The notes below the pieces were generated by a model that searched no databases, was not told the DNA's origin, and worked only from the letters and a program-made list of their open reading frames with translations. From Isotricha intestinalis (taxonomy: Eukaryota; Ciliophora; Litostomatea; Vestibuliferida; Isotrichidae), in the NCBI GenBank assembly GCA_023807065.1, contig JAJJLU010004091.1:1-18972 (forward strand): a stretch of DNA of 18,972 nucleotides, in the 5' to 3' direction. Made by a program: the position numbers and the translations under genes. This document shows, piece after piece, positions 9,701 through 18,374 of this stretch. How positions within the stretch are numbered: the first letter of the stretch is position 1; the number at the start of each line of letters is the position of its first letter.

Positions 9701-12243
9701 TTACTTTCAGGTCCAATAGTAGCAAAATATTCTTTATCAACACTTAAACTTAAATCAGTATAAATAGCAGGAATATCAATTTTCAACAATTTAACTTGGA
9801 TATGATTATTACTAGCATCATGAATACTCATATTTCCTTGAGCACTCATAGAAATTAAGAATTTATCATTTTGAATATACATTAAATTTTTAACTTCACT
9901 TTGAAAAGGTTTACACTCATATAAAATTTCTGTTTTTTCTAAATCAAATATTTTAATAATCCCAGAAGCAAATCCACAAGCAAAAACAAGTATTTTGGGA
10001 GCAGCTAAACAATTAGGAGGATCTTTAGTAGATACAAATTGGAAAGCTTCACTTTTTCTTTCAACATCCCAAACTCGAACACAATTATCACCTTCAATAG
10101 TAAAAAGAAAGTCACCAGAAGGATGAGCAATCATACTTTGAATTAGATTAGGAGGTGATCTTAAAACAGTTTTATATTGTTTACTTTGAACATTAAGTAA
10201 TCCAATAGAACCATTGAGAGTTCCACAAAGAATATCGAGAGCATCATATGAAATATCTACAGAACAAACACCAGAATCGTGTTTAGCTTCGATTAAAAAT
10301 TCAGAAAAATCAACTGGCCAAACTCTTAAATAACCATCTAATGACCCAGTAACACAAAAAGCTTCATTAACACAAATTGATAATATTGCAGCATCTTGAA
10401 CTTTATACACTGCTTCTAATTCTTGATTATTACATGCTACTTGGAATATACATCCATTACTTGATCCTATATATACTTTTCCTTTATCTGTTGATGATTC
10501 ATCACCAAACATTGTACTATTAAATCCTATACATAGGAAATTATTATTCCTTGCATATTGATTTAATACAACTGCTTTCCCACTTAAATGATCTTTTTTT
10601 ATTCTCCAAAATTTAATGTTTTCTCTACCACATGATACTAAAATATTATTTTCAAATGGACTAAATTTCATTGTGTTTATTGGTATTGGACTACTTTGAC
10701 GAATAGATACTGAAATATCATCTAAATTTGATATATCCCATATTATTATAGATCCTTTATTTTGTTCATTTCCTACTGTACATAAATATTTACTTTCTTT
10801 ATTTTCTGTCATCATTATTATTTTATCAAAAGGTGTTGTTAACATTTTTATACATCTTCCAGTTTCTGTTTTCCATACTCTAATAATAGAATTAGTTCCT
10901 TCTTGATTACTAAATAATATTTCACCATGACAAGCTAAAATAAAATTTGAAATTGGTTTTGAATGACCAAAATAAAAAGTTTGTTTAATACTAAAAGGAT
11001 CATATTTAATTAATGTTGTTCCAGAAGTGAAAAATATATGTTTTCTTGTTGGATTTGATACTTCTTCTTTATATAATGAAGGAGTTGCTTCAAAATCACC
11101 ACTTGAATTAAATTGAACTTTAGGACATTTTTGACTTGTATAACCTAATATATAATTTAAATTTATCATTGGATCAGGTAATAAAGGTGTTTTTCTATGA
11201 GCTTCTTTTCTAAATAAATTTTTTAGTGCTTCCTTTCTTCCATCTAAAAAATCTTGGTTTATATTTTCCATATTTTTCTTTAAAAGTTCATGATTCACTT
11301 CCTTTAAATCTGCATTATTTTGAACTCTATTTCTTATTTCATCTTCATTTATTTTTGGTTGAGTTGCTTTTTCTAATTTTTTCATTGTTTCTGATACTAT
11401 ATTTTCCTTCTTTCTTTTCATTTCTTCAATTTTTAACATTTGTTGTTTTTTCTTTATTTCAGCTAAACTTTCTGAAAAATCTTCAGTTTCATATTTCTTT
11501 ACTTTTGTTTTTGGAATTTGAACTTTTTCTTCTTCATTTTGTTCTGCTTGTTCAACATCACCAATTTCACCATTGCAAATATCATAATAATATATATCTA
11601 CTATATTTCTATTATTAACAGTTCTAATATTCATTTCTTTTGGTAATGCATTAACATTAAAAGAATAATTTGATATATAAACTCCTCTAATTGAAATTGA
11701 GGCAAAACCTTCAAAAGATTTTAAGATTGTATTTTCTGTTGTTATTCCTGATAAAGAAGCAAAATCTTTATATTGGATTAAGTTTTTATTTATAAATTCA
11801 ACAGGATCAAATTTATATAAAGACCATAAACCACTTCTTGTTTCATCCATTTCAATTGGAATTTCTATATTATATGCATTTGTTCTTGAAATCTTTAATT
11901 GTTTTAAAGGGAATTTAAATATAAATCTAATTGTATTTGTATTATTGAAAATGAAAGTAAATTGGAAATAAAATTTTTTATCATTGTATGCTTTGAAAAA
12001 AACATAAAAATATTTCCCATAATAGTATAAACCTCTTGTATATTTTGTATTTGGGATTGCAATATTATTTCCCGGGGAAAGATTTCCACTTATTTTAATT
12101 ACTTTTCTTCCAATTTCTTTATCCATTTCACATAAAACATCTCCTTTTTTTGCACAATCTACAATATTTAAATCATATATTCGGTGAATTGTGAATATGT
12201 CTATTATTCCATTTTGAAATTCTACTGGAGATCGAGGATTCAT
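6742..12243 (-). CDS. WDR90: WDR90/POC16-like centriolar protein (1833 aa)
   Basis: The largest gene, uninterrupted, ATG to TAA. Residues about 1-210 resemble the CFAP20/DUF667 domain; the stretch ending SISIRGVYISNYSF...LPKEM matches the CFAP20 segment with RRVYFSD...LPAEF. Residues about 250-345 are a charged coiled-coil-like linker. A first WD40 array spans about 400-985, with strand-ends such as IIRVWKTETGR, IKFWRI, YLRVWPVDF and MIKIWDMKM. An acidic linker covers about 985-1160, and a second WD40 array runs to the C-terminus, which ends SEILIWDIKA. An N-terminal CFAP20-like domain followed by two long WD arrays (several propellers) at this length is the signature of WDR90/POC16, a protein of the inner scaffold of centriole microtubule walls (about 1750 residues in human). 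I infer a basal-body role. The gene converges with the CDK gene and is the most downstream of four minus-strand genes. Confidence 0.88.
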   Translation of the reverse strand: MNPRSPVEFQNGIIDIFTIHRIYDLNIVDCAKKGDVLCEMDKEIGRKVIKISGNLSPGNNIAIPNTKYTRGLYYYGKYFYVFFKAYNDKKFYFQFTFIFNNTNTIRFIFKFPLKQLKISRTNAYNIEIPIEMDETRSGLWSLYKFDPVEFINKNLIQYKDFASLSGITTENTILKSFEGFASISIRGVYISNYSFNVNALPKEMNIRTVNNRNIVDIYYYDICNGEIGDVEQAEQNEEEKVQIPKTKVKKYETEDFSESLAEIKKKQQMLKIEEMKRKKENIVSETMKKLEKATQPKINEDEIRNRVQNNADLKEVNHELLKKNMENINQDFLDGRKEALKNLFRKEAHRKTPLLPDPMINLNYILGYTSQKCPKVQFNSSGDFEATPSLYKEEVSNPTRKHIFFTSGTTLIKYDPFSIKQTFYFGHSKPISNFILACHGEILFSNQEGTNSIIRVWKTETGRCIKMLTTPFDKIIMMTENKESKYLCTVGNEQNKGSIIIWDISNLDDISVSIRQSSPIPINTMKFSPFENNILVSCGRENIKFWRIKKDHLSGKAVVLNQYARNNNFLCIGFNSTMFGDESSTDKGKVYIGSSNGCIFQVACNNQELEAVYKVQDAAILSICVNEAFCVTGSLDGYLRVWPVDFSEFLIEAKHDSGVCSVDISYDALDILCGTLNGSIGLLNVQSKQYKTVLRSPPNLIQSMIAHPSGDFLFTIEGDNCVRVWDVERKSEAFQFVSTKDPPNCLAAPKILVFACGFASGIIKIFDLEKTEILYECKPFQSEVKNLMYIQNDKFLISMSAQGNMSIHDASNNHIQVKLLKIDIPAIYTDLSLSVDKEYFATIGPESNCALVWNSNTFGMKNRIPVNNFFIKKICLINKNLIACVLENCCVRFYALSSYEGIFIKELMNIHINQINQFIISKNYKYLISSGEEGMIKIWDMKMVFKPLQSYQQFIGHASGVRAIILMENKSLLISASENSGIYFWNYLGDVTFTETEISQEMEKLTDVNLMRDISRKLNTTKVTATGASFYNPNKTIKQQKINENNLTSNIRMKHMERVYNLENPTNPNYEIVTKGNEEKIDENMKGNELAMLPVHEDKEGVNCSFSNNDFTLTQEQYKKFETENEEDEENINQEIIDKLLYNIKYLPEKIENYVEPNITSNKLKLKLSLGLSINSMHNLILNKNDKWYAYTVNNKILIEFFEERERKQITLIDSKDELSCLTMSPNGKFIVAGVGCVNREEYAPILVYETNNFTLKKKLNFHFKGIQTIKISPNGKYMISLGSKDEKSVCIWNFANLTVIDSKSIKFSPIDMICEDTKDLFLYFITVASDVLSFWRMDSNLKMEGFHINFEDLTNERAVGEFITGLTLSPYYDQIKTSFVIVGSNKGNILIFDKEKKVLVRKYIISKFPITKIYFVGNHFITAGEGPIIYHWEFDQSKISMSNVFSFLENQKANLLFLDSSITSIDISNNGNEGLLITDVGSIFFVNFEKKSNFKIISSHINCKIPYIECDLSDSELISCGKDSTIRSWTMDSFDQKFQLLKLGQNPDSSKLNPKENILISHYDSSYLRLFNISTLKSLGLIKIPNEDISNFDLLFNYQGILLSTHQEKIYVIDVQNWEPLSVLYTELKEKPSSIPKNQYCKSLQCKSISAEKAYAVTSYSDGTIITFSVEKVNNKIEINTIDKFNMIEMHMLKTDDNNVKEMYGNLSKFKSDYMTKAQFSNHFDGILLCFHECLQFLWVRNYQKNEVIKCIPLNYFPFSMNISDDEHFIAIGTKEGLILFVTRSDESYISGFNLDIFKGHYDSVDYLKFSHNGRMLFSTSYSEILIWDIKA

Positions 12244-12818
12244 TTTTTTTATATATTTAATTATTTTTTAAAGTTATAAAATTTATATTCTTTATTGTTA
12301 TTAGCAATTTAAATTTTTAAAAATTCTTTTTTCATCGAAAAAGAATCTACTTTTTAAAAGATAATTAAAACAAATTTTTAGCTCTCAATTAAATAATCAA
12401 ATATAAATGTTTTATTTTTTTTGAAAAAGAAAATTAAATTAAATACAAAATATAAAATTGATTAATTATTAGGTAATTAAAAAAGAAAAGAGAATGTTAC
12501 TTAAAAATAATCAGTAATGTTATTTATAATTGATATTGTCAATGAAATAATTATCTTGACTCCTTGAATAAGTTATCAAATAAATTGAATCCCAATTTTA
12601 TATTTTTTAAAAAGATAAATTATTGGTGATTATAATATAAAATATTTATTAATAAATTTAAATAAATGAAGAATTGTTATGAATCTTTAATAATCAATAA
12701 TTAATTTCAAATGACACTTTAATAAATTTCACATTTCCAAAATAAATAATTAAAGTTTTAAAATGATTTTAATTTTTTGAAAATAAAAAATTGAAAAAAA
12801 TTTAGAATTTCCATTTAT
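12244..12818. other. Gene-less AT-rich interval (575 bp)
   Basis: The largest gap in the window, between the WDR90-like start and the stop of the Q/N-rich gene. I find no ORF worth reporting, no tRNA-like structure and no obvious repeat. It must hold the WDR90-like promoter and the 3' end of the upstream gene. Confidence 0.6.
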
Positions 12819-14782
12819 TTAATAATTAGAAGGGATATTTCTTTGTTGAGGAATTATAGGATTATAAGGCATATTAGAATTTTGATAATAATTATTTCTC
12901 CCAGAATCTAAAAACAATTATATAAATTATATTTACATGGATCAGGAGGAATAGATTCTCTAATATTATTATTTTCTTTATTATAAGCATTCATAGGTTT
13001 ATTTTTAATTTGTTCATCTAAAGTTTCTTTATATTGTCTCATTTTTTCTTCTTTAACTTGTTGTTCAGCAAATTTAATTTTTTCTTCATCAGTCATTTCT
13101 CTAAATGTTTTTTTAGGTAAATTTTGATTCATATCATGTGTTATATAAGAATAAGTTGAATTATTTTTATTTTTATTTGATAAAAATTCTCTTCTATCTT
13201 CATCTCTTTGATCTAATTTAGGATTAAAATTACTATAAGTATTATTTTTATTAATATTTTTATTTATGTTATCATTCATATTATAATTATTGTAATTTAA
13301 ATTATTATTTTCATATTGATTATTATAATTTTGTTGGTACGGAATATTTATTTGTTGATTTTGATTATATTGTGGAATATTATTTTCTTGGTAATTTTGT
13401 TGGAAATTATTTTGACTCATATGAAAATTACTTTTTATATTTTGAGGTGTATTTGGAATTGGAATGTTAAATTCATTATTTTTTCTTTTTTCTTCTTCTT
13501 CCATTGCTTTTTCTAATCTTCTTTGTTTTAAATATTCTTGTAATTCTAACTTTTCTTCCCTTGATTCTTTATCTTTTATATAATCTTTATATCTTAAATA
13601 TGATTGTGGAGGATATTGAGGTGGAATATTATTATTATTATTTGTTCTTATTGAACTTTGCTCTGTTAATGGTCTTTGATTTGGTGTTGGTTGTCTCATA
13701 TTATTATAATTATTATTATTTAATGGTGATTGAATGTATTGTTCCGTTAAATTTTGATTTTGTTGTATATTATATGGAAGTTTTTGAGGAAGTGCATTTT
13801 GAATTTTATTATAATTTAATTGTTGGGAATAATTATTTTGATTTGGAATTTCTTCTGGATTATTGAATTTAGGTTTATTATATACTTGAGGATATTGTAG
13901 ATTTTCTCTTGTATTATTATTATAATTTTGAGGATTATATTGTTGTGGAATTTCTTGATTATAATTATTATAATTTTGAGGATTATATTGTTGTGGAATT
14001 TCTTGATTATAATTATTATAATTTTGAGGAATATATTGTTGTGGAAGTTGTCTTGAATTATTTATGTAATTTTGAGGGATATATTGTTGTTGTTGTTGTT
14101 GTTGAGGTGTTTGTCTTGGATTATTTATATAATTTTCAGAAATTTCTTTTGGATTATTATTATTATTTTGAGGGATATATTGTTGTTGTTGTAGAGGAGT
14201 TTGTCTTTGATTTAAATATTCTTGAGGATTATATTGTAATTGAGATAAATCTCTTTGACTCATATTATATTGTTGTTGATTATTAGAATTATTATAATTT
14301 ATTTGTTGTTGTTGTTCATAAGAATTATCATTGTTCATTATCTGGGTATTAACTTGTTGTTTATTATCATTTATTTTATTATAAGGTTCAAAGTTAATAA
14401 TATTATAATCTTTTCTGAAATTTCTATTAGCATATTCATTAATTTGATTATTTGCAAATTTTTCAGGAATTTTCCAAGGCATAACTTTATAACCCGCTCT
14501 AGCATAAGAATTATCATTTGCAATATTTGTACATAAATTATCATTTAAAGAATCTATAGATTTTCTTTGATAATGATAATCTTTATCTTCAGTTATTTTA
14601 ATTGGTGTTTGTATTCTTTCATTATTTAAATTTTGTTTTTGCTGTTCTTTCATTTTCATATAATTATTATAATCTTCCCTTTGTTTTTGCATAAATATAA
14701 TTTTTTTTTGTTGTCTCTCCTTTTCTTCTTCTTCTAATTGAGCTGATAATTTATCTTTTACATAAAAAGGATCATTCTTCAT
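12819..14782 (-). CDS. Q/N-rich coiled-coil protein, two exons (644 aa)
   Basis: Join of exon 1 (12937-14782) and exon 2 (12819-12907) across a 29-nt intron, 1935 coding bases, TAA stop. Reading straight through gives a TAG inside the intron and replaces the last 29 residues with a short false tail. Exon 2 encodes YSGRNN...QQRNIPSNY, whose Asn/Pro/Gln/Tyr composition matches the rest of the protein. Residues about 10-50 are a Glu/Lys/Gln helix. Residues about 130-390 are extremely Asn/Gln/Tyr/Pro-rich, with 16-residue tandem repeats (QQYNPQNYNNYNQEIP) and polyGln coded only by CAA/CAG. Two further charged helices lie at about 394-436 and 560-594; the last contains MRQYKETLDEQIKNK, a Y..xL..QI..K pattern like that in CSPP1/CCDC66-type centrosome proteins, which is only a hint. 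No function is assigned. Upstream of it (92 bp) is CDT1. Confidence 0.8.
12908..12936 (-). other. 29-nt GT-AG intron of the Q/N-rich gene
   Basis: On the minus strand the segment begins GTAAATATAA and ends GTTTTTAG. It splits a TAT codon after the first base (CCA T / AT TCT), the same phase 1 and the same GTAAA...TAG ends as the intron at 5368-5401. Its removal extends the frame by 29 residues of matching composition to a TAA stop. Confidence 0.87.
13928..14119 (-). repeat. 48-bp tandem repeat coding for 16-residue Q/N/P/Y units
   Basis: Two identical 48-bp copies lie at 13928-13975 and 13976-14023. A diverged third is at 14024-14071 and a still weaker fourth begins at 14072. The frame is kept (16 codons per copy, QQYNPQNYNNYNQEIP). 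A pure CAA run (TTG on the plus strand) sits in the fourth copy. The identity of copies 1 and 2 at silent positions points to recent duplication. Confidence 0.88.
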
Positions 14783-14874
14783 TTTTTAAATATATTTTAA
14801 AAGTATTTAAAATTTATTTTATGAATTTGTTTTTATAATATTAAATTAATTGAAAAATTAATAAATTGAATTGT

Positions 14875-16551
14875 CTAAATGAAATATTCTTTTTTTAAAT
14901 TTGGAATAATTTCTTTTTTTACATCAAATTTTCCTTCAATAACTATCATCTTTCCAAAAATTGAATGATTAATTAATTTTATCCAATTAGGGAATATTTT
15001 AATTAATTTTTGTATAATATTATATAATTCTTTTTCATTAAAACATGAATTAATGATTTTATTATTAAGAAGTTTATTAATCAATTCAGGAAAAATCCAA
15101 GATTCTTTATTTGAAATAATAGTTAAAGTCTTAATTTCAATTATTAAATTAGAAATATCTTTAATAATGTTTTGATTAGAATGATTTAAAGAAGAATAAT
15201 TTAATATTTCATTACTAATTTTTACAGCTTCTTCTTTTTTTCTTAATTTATTTAAAAACTCAGAAGAACAATATTTTGATAAAAATATATTTTTTTCTTC
15301 ATTTTTATTTTTAATTTCTTTTTTATTAATTACATTATCAATTAAAAAATTTCTAATATCATTTTTAACAATAATATTTTCATAAGGGTTATTATTTATT
15401 GGTTTTTCCTCAATATTAAACATTGGAATATCTTTTATATTTTCTAAATCAAATTCATGATGCCAAGTTTTAGTTTTATAAGGATCAAAGTTAGAAAAAT
15501 TAATTTTTTCTAAAAATTTTTTATGTTCTTCATAAACTATTTTTATTAAAGCATTTTTAAAAAATTTTTTTCTCTCTTCTAATATATTATTAGGAATAGG
15601 ATTATATTCAGGAATAAAAGTATTTTGAAATTCATTAAAATTAAACTCAGATAAATTATCTTTTATTTCATTAGAATAATTTATAATATTTTTATCATAA
15701 TTTTTAGGAATATCAATTAATAAATCATAATCATTTTTATCTGAATTTTTAACCCATTTTAAAATATATAAAAATGGACCAACATATAAAATTTGTTTAA
15801 AAATATTTAAATTAAATCTTCTTTTAAAACTTGATTCAATTGATTCACAAATTCTATTTATATTAATTGTTCTACTTGATTTAATTGATTTAAAATTATT
15901 AATCGTTAATTCTAAATTTTCAAAAGAAATAAATAAGAATTTATATTTTGTTGGAAGTGGTAATTCTCTTATTTCTTTAATTAAATCTTCATATTTAAAT
16001 CTTAATGTTGAAAATGAACTTTCACTTCTTTTTACTTCATTTGATTTTCTTTCAAATTTATTTAATCTTTCTTTTCTTATTTCGTTAATACAATCTAAAG
16101 TTTTTTTTGAAAGAGAAATATTAATGTTACAAGTTGAATTACTTTTTGATGGAAATTTATTTAAATTATCTTTTGTTTTATTTATTACTTCTATTGTTTT
16201 TTTTGATAATTGTAAAGAAGGTTTATTTTCAATTTTATTTAAATTTATATTATTATTTCCAACTTTCTTATTCAAAATTAAATTTATAATTGATTTTGTA
16301 TTTGAAGATAATTGAAGAGGAGGTTTAAAAGTTTCATTTATATTATTATTTATTTTATTCCCGCGTTTCCTTTTTTTTTGTAATATAATATTATCATTTG
16401 TTTTTTTCATTTTTTTCACTTTTGGATTTTTAATTTCTTTTTCTTCTTTTGATATCAATTTTTTTTGTGATTCATTTTTTGATAATGACTTTGTTATTGA
16501 AGGATTATTTTTAATTTCTTTGAATTGATAAGTTATTTGTTGATCGTACAT
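14875..16551 (-). CDS. CDT1: CDT1-like DNA replication licensing factor (558 aa)
   Basis: CDT1 helps load the MCM2-7 helicase at origins in G1. Residues about 186-345 match the central (geminin-binding in animals) domain: ELPLPTKYKFLFISFENLE aligns with LPLPYKYKVLAEMF...MD of animal CDT1, followed by the RICESIESSFKRRFN helix and a Tyr-containing strand. Residues about 428-558 match the C-terminal winged helix that binds MCM: SEFLNKLRKKEEA resembles LLERIRAKEA, and ELYNIIQKLIKIFPNWIKL resembles EMEKHLLLL.ELLPDWLSL. Residues 1-180 are basic and disordered, with KKRKRGNK (59-66) as a likely nuclear signal and a thrice-repeated motif. The very N-terminus, MYDQQITYQFKEIK, is only a degenerate relative of the PIP degron found there in animals. 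Single exon, TAG stop. No S/T-P site was found, so direct CDK control at such sites is unlikely. Recognition rests on both conserved domains in the right order. Confidence 0.85.
   Translation of the reverse strand: MYDQQITYQFKEIKNNPSITKSLSKNESQKKLISKEEKEIKNPKVKKMKKTNDNIILQKKRKRGNKINNNINETFKPPLQLSSNTKSIINLILNKKVGNNNINLNKIENKPSLQLSKKTIEVINKTKDNLNKFPSKSNSTCNINISLSKKTLDCINEIRKERLNKFERKSNEVKRSESSFSTLRFKYEDLIKEIRELPLPTKYKFLFISFENLELTINNFKSIKSSRTININRICESIESSFKRRFNLNIFKQILYVGPFLYILKWVKNSDKNDYDLLIDIPKNYDKNIINYSNEIKDNLSEFNFNEFQNTFIPEYNPIPNNILEERKKFFKNALIKIVYEEHKKFLEKINFSNFDPYKTKTWHHEFDLENIKDIPMFNIEEKPINNNPYENIIVKNDIRNFLIDNVINKKEIKNKNEEKNIFLSKYCSSEFLNKLRKKEEAVKISNEILNYSSLNHSNQNIIKDISNLIIEIKTLTIISNKESWIFPELINKLLNNKIINSCFNEKELYNIIQKLIKIFPNWIKLINHSIFGKMIVIEGKFDVKKEIIPNLKKEYFI
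16039..16332 (-). repeat. Threefold motif repeat in the CDT1 N-terminus
   Basis: Within residues about 74-171 of the CDT1-like protein one motif recurs three times: PPLQLSSNTKSIINLI (77-92), PSLQLSKKTIEVIN...LNKFPSKSN (111-138) and NISLSKKTLDCIN...LNKFERKSN (144-171). The shared core is LxLSxxTxxxIN, and copies 2 and 3 also share LNKFxxKSN 12-13 residues later. The repeat is visible at protein level; the DNA copies have diverged. Confidence 0.8.
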
Positions 16552-16681
16552 AGATTTATTAAAATATTATTTTTTGAAAATTTTAAATTTTAGTTTAAAA
16601 AAGACAAATAAGAAATAATAATATTTTTTTAAATAAAATTATTTAGTTAAACTAAATATTTATTAATGATAAAATGGAGCA

Positions 16682-16703
16682 TTATCATATGATTATATGA
16701 TAA
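16682..16703. repeat. Short inverted repeat (9-bp arms, 4-nt loop)
   Basis: TTATCATAT and ATATGATAA flank the loop GATT in the 239-bp gap between the CDT1 start and the stop of the gene at 16791. It could form a small hairpin in the 3' leader of the upstream gene or act as a binding site near the CDT1 promoter, or be chance in AT-rich DNA. Confidence 0.4.
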
Positions 16704-16790
16704 AAAATCCATTATTAGAAAAAAATAATAATAATTGTATTTAATATTATTTCACTTTTATTAAATTTAATAAATAATTAGATTTTTAAA

Positions 16791-18374
16791 CTATGGTTCT
16801 GTTAAAGTAATTTTATTAGAGCTTTTATCCAAATTTACATTATCATTACTATTTTTTAATTTTTTTTTTTGATTAATTATATATTGTCTTTCCATATTTC
16901 CAACAGTAACTCTATTTAACATAACTTTTTTTTTTAATTGAACAAAATCATCTTTCATTTTTTTGTCTAATTTAACAAAAGCAATTGGATTAGTTTTTTT
17001 TAAAATTTCTAAATCTTCTTCCATTAATTCTCCATTAGATTTTATTTTTGTAGGAATTCCTTTTCTAAAAATAGGTGTTTCATAATAAGGTGCTTTAATA
17101 AACCCTTTTAATAACTCATTTTCAGTTTTTAATCTTTGTTTATATAAATTAAATGATTTTATTGGTTCTATTATACTTTCTTTTTTAAATTTTTTTTCAT
17201 TTTCTGACATTAATGAAATAAATGATAAATTTCCTCTTTTTATTTTTTCATCTAAAGTTTCTTCTTTTTTTTCTTCTTCCTTTTTATCTAACTCTTTCTT
17301 CTCTTCTTCTTTTAAATTTTCTGCCAGTTTTTCAATATTTTTACTTTCTTCTTCTTCTTTTTTTTCTTCTTCTTTATTAATATTTTTTTTTTTAGCTTCT
17401 TCTTCTCTTTTTTTTTCTTCTTCTTCTCTTTTTTTTTCTTCTTCTTCTCTTTTTCTTTCTTCTTCTTCTCTCTTTTTTTCTTCTTCTTCTCTTTTTCTTT
17501 CTTCTTCTTCTCTTTTTTTTTGTTCTTCTTCATAAGAATAAACACCAAATTTATCAAAAATTCTTCTTCCTAAAGTAATATTTGAACTATTTGTCATTGT
17601 GTTTATATCAATAAAATCACTTCTTACAGTTTCTGAAAAATTTTTTTTTTGATTTTGATTTAATATTTTCATATGTTTTAATCCAATTCTTCTTATTCTT
17701 TCATGAAAAGCATTATATTTTTCTTTAATTTTTTCATCCGGAATTTTTAATAATCTACCATTTATTATTTTCATATCACTATTTCTTTTTAAAACTTCTT
17801 TAAATTGTGTTAATGCTATAATAACTTTATTTGATTTTAAAGTATTTAATTGATATTTATATTTTTTTCTATATTCACTAAATGTATCTTCTATCTTTTT
17901 TATTAATTTTTTAGAATCTTCTTTTGCAACATCAATTTCATTTATATCACAAGTTAAATAACTTAATCCTCTATTTTCATTATCTTTTCCAATAAATACG
18001 CTTGCTTCATTACTTGAAAAATATTTTTGTAACTGTTTAATTAATTTATTTTTATAATTATCTTTTAAATCATAATTTGGAATATTTGAAAAAGGTGGAA
18101 CTAAAGGTCTTGGAAATTTACTATATCCTTCAAATCTTCTTATTGTAGGAAAATAATCAGTATAATTATTATATGAGGGAATTGTAATTGTAGAATTAAA
18201 AGGTAAATGTTCTAAATTTTTTCTGTTTTTATTATTTACTGTTCCTGTTATGTCAGGAAGAAATTCTGGATGTTTTCTTCCAAATAAATCACATAAATAA
18301 TGATTATTTTCACTATCTGAAAGTATTAATCTTCCATTATCTGGATTATAACATATTTGTTTAATAATAGACAT
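16791..18374 (-). CDS. Unknown protein with E/K/R heptad helix (527 aa)
   Basis: I do not recognise the family. Single exon, ATG to TAG. Residues 1-150 look folded and not low complexity (for example DLFGRKHPEFLPDITG, RRFEGYSKFPRPLVPPF), followed by mostly helical sequence to about 280. Residues 287-328 are six exact heptads of the type KREEEE(R/K), the last one ending A-K, with further Glu/Lys-rich sequence to about 375. Such alternating E and K/R heptads typically form a rigid single alpha helix or a coiled coil. The C-terminal 150 residues are Lys-rich, with YETPIFRKGIPTK and MERQYIINQKKK. No signal peptide or membrane span is visible. Its non-repetitive N-terminus argues for a real, conserved gene, possibly cytoskeletal by composition only. 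Confidence 0.8.
   Translation of the reverse strand: MSIIKQICYNPDNGRLILSDSENNHYLCDLFGRKHPEFLPDITGTVNNKNRKNLEHLPFNSTITIPSYNNYTDYFPTIRRFEGYSKFPRPLVPPFSNIPNYDLKDNYKNKLIKQLQKYFSSNEASVFIGKDNENRGLSYLTCDINEIDVAKEDSKKLIKKIEDTFSEYRKKYKYQLNTLKSNKVIIALTQFKEVLKRNSDMKIINGRLLKIPDEKIKEKYNAFHERIRRIGLKHMKILNQNQKKNFSETVRSDFIDINTMTNSSNITLGRRIFDKFGVYSYEEEQKKREEEERKREEEEKKREEEERKREEEEKKREEEEKKREEEAKKKNINKEEEKKEEEESKNIEKLAENLKEEEKKELDKKEEEKKEETLDEKIKRGNLSFISLMSENEKKFKKESIIEPIKSFNLYKQRLKTENELLKGFIKAPYYETPIFRKGIPTKIKSNGELMEEDLEILKKTNPIAFVKLDKKMKDDFVQLKKKVMLNRVTVGNMERQYIINQKKKLKNSNDNVNLDKSSNKITLTEP
17391..17516 (-). repeat. 21-bp repeat coding for six KREEEE(R/K) heptads
   Basis: Six contiguous 21-bp units (126 bp exactly) code for KREEEER, KREEEEK, KREEEER, KREEEEK, KREEEEK and KREEEAK. 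Units alternate R and K at the seventh place in the first four. The tract is purine-only on the coding strand, so it is prone to slippage and length change. Confidence 0.88.

Noticed and set aside
13909..14286. Plus-strand open frames rich in Tyr/Val across the Q/N-rich gene (also 13316-13516, 13504-13866, 14255-14536)
   Set aside because: They are antisense to CAA/AAT repeats. Their composition is a by-product of the repeat, and the minus-strand frame has the proper start, intron and helices.
17312..17557. Lys-rich 81-residue frame overlapping the heptad tract
   Set aside because: It is the shifted frame of a purine-only repeat and lies wholly inside the 527-residue gene.
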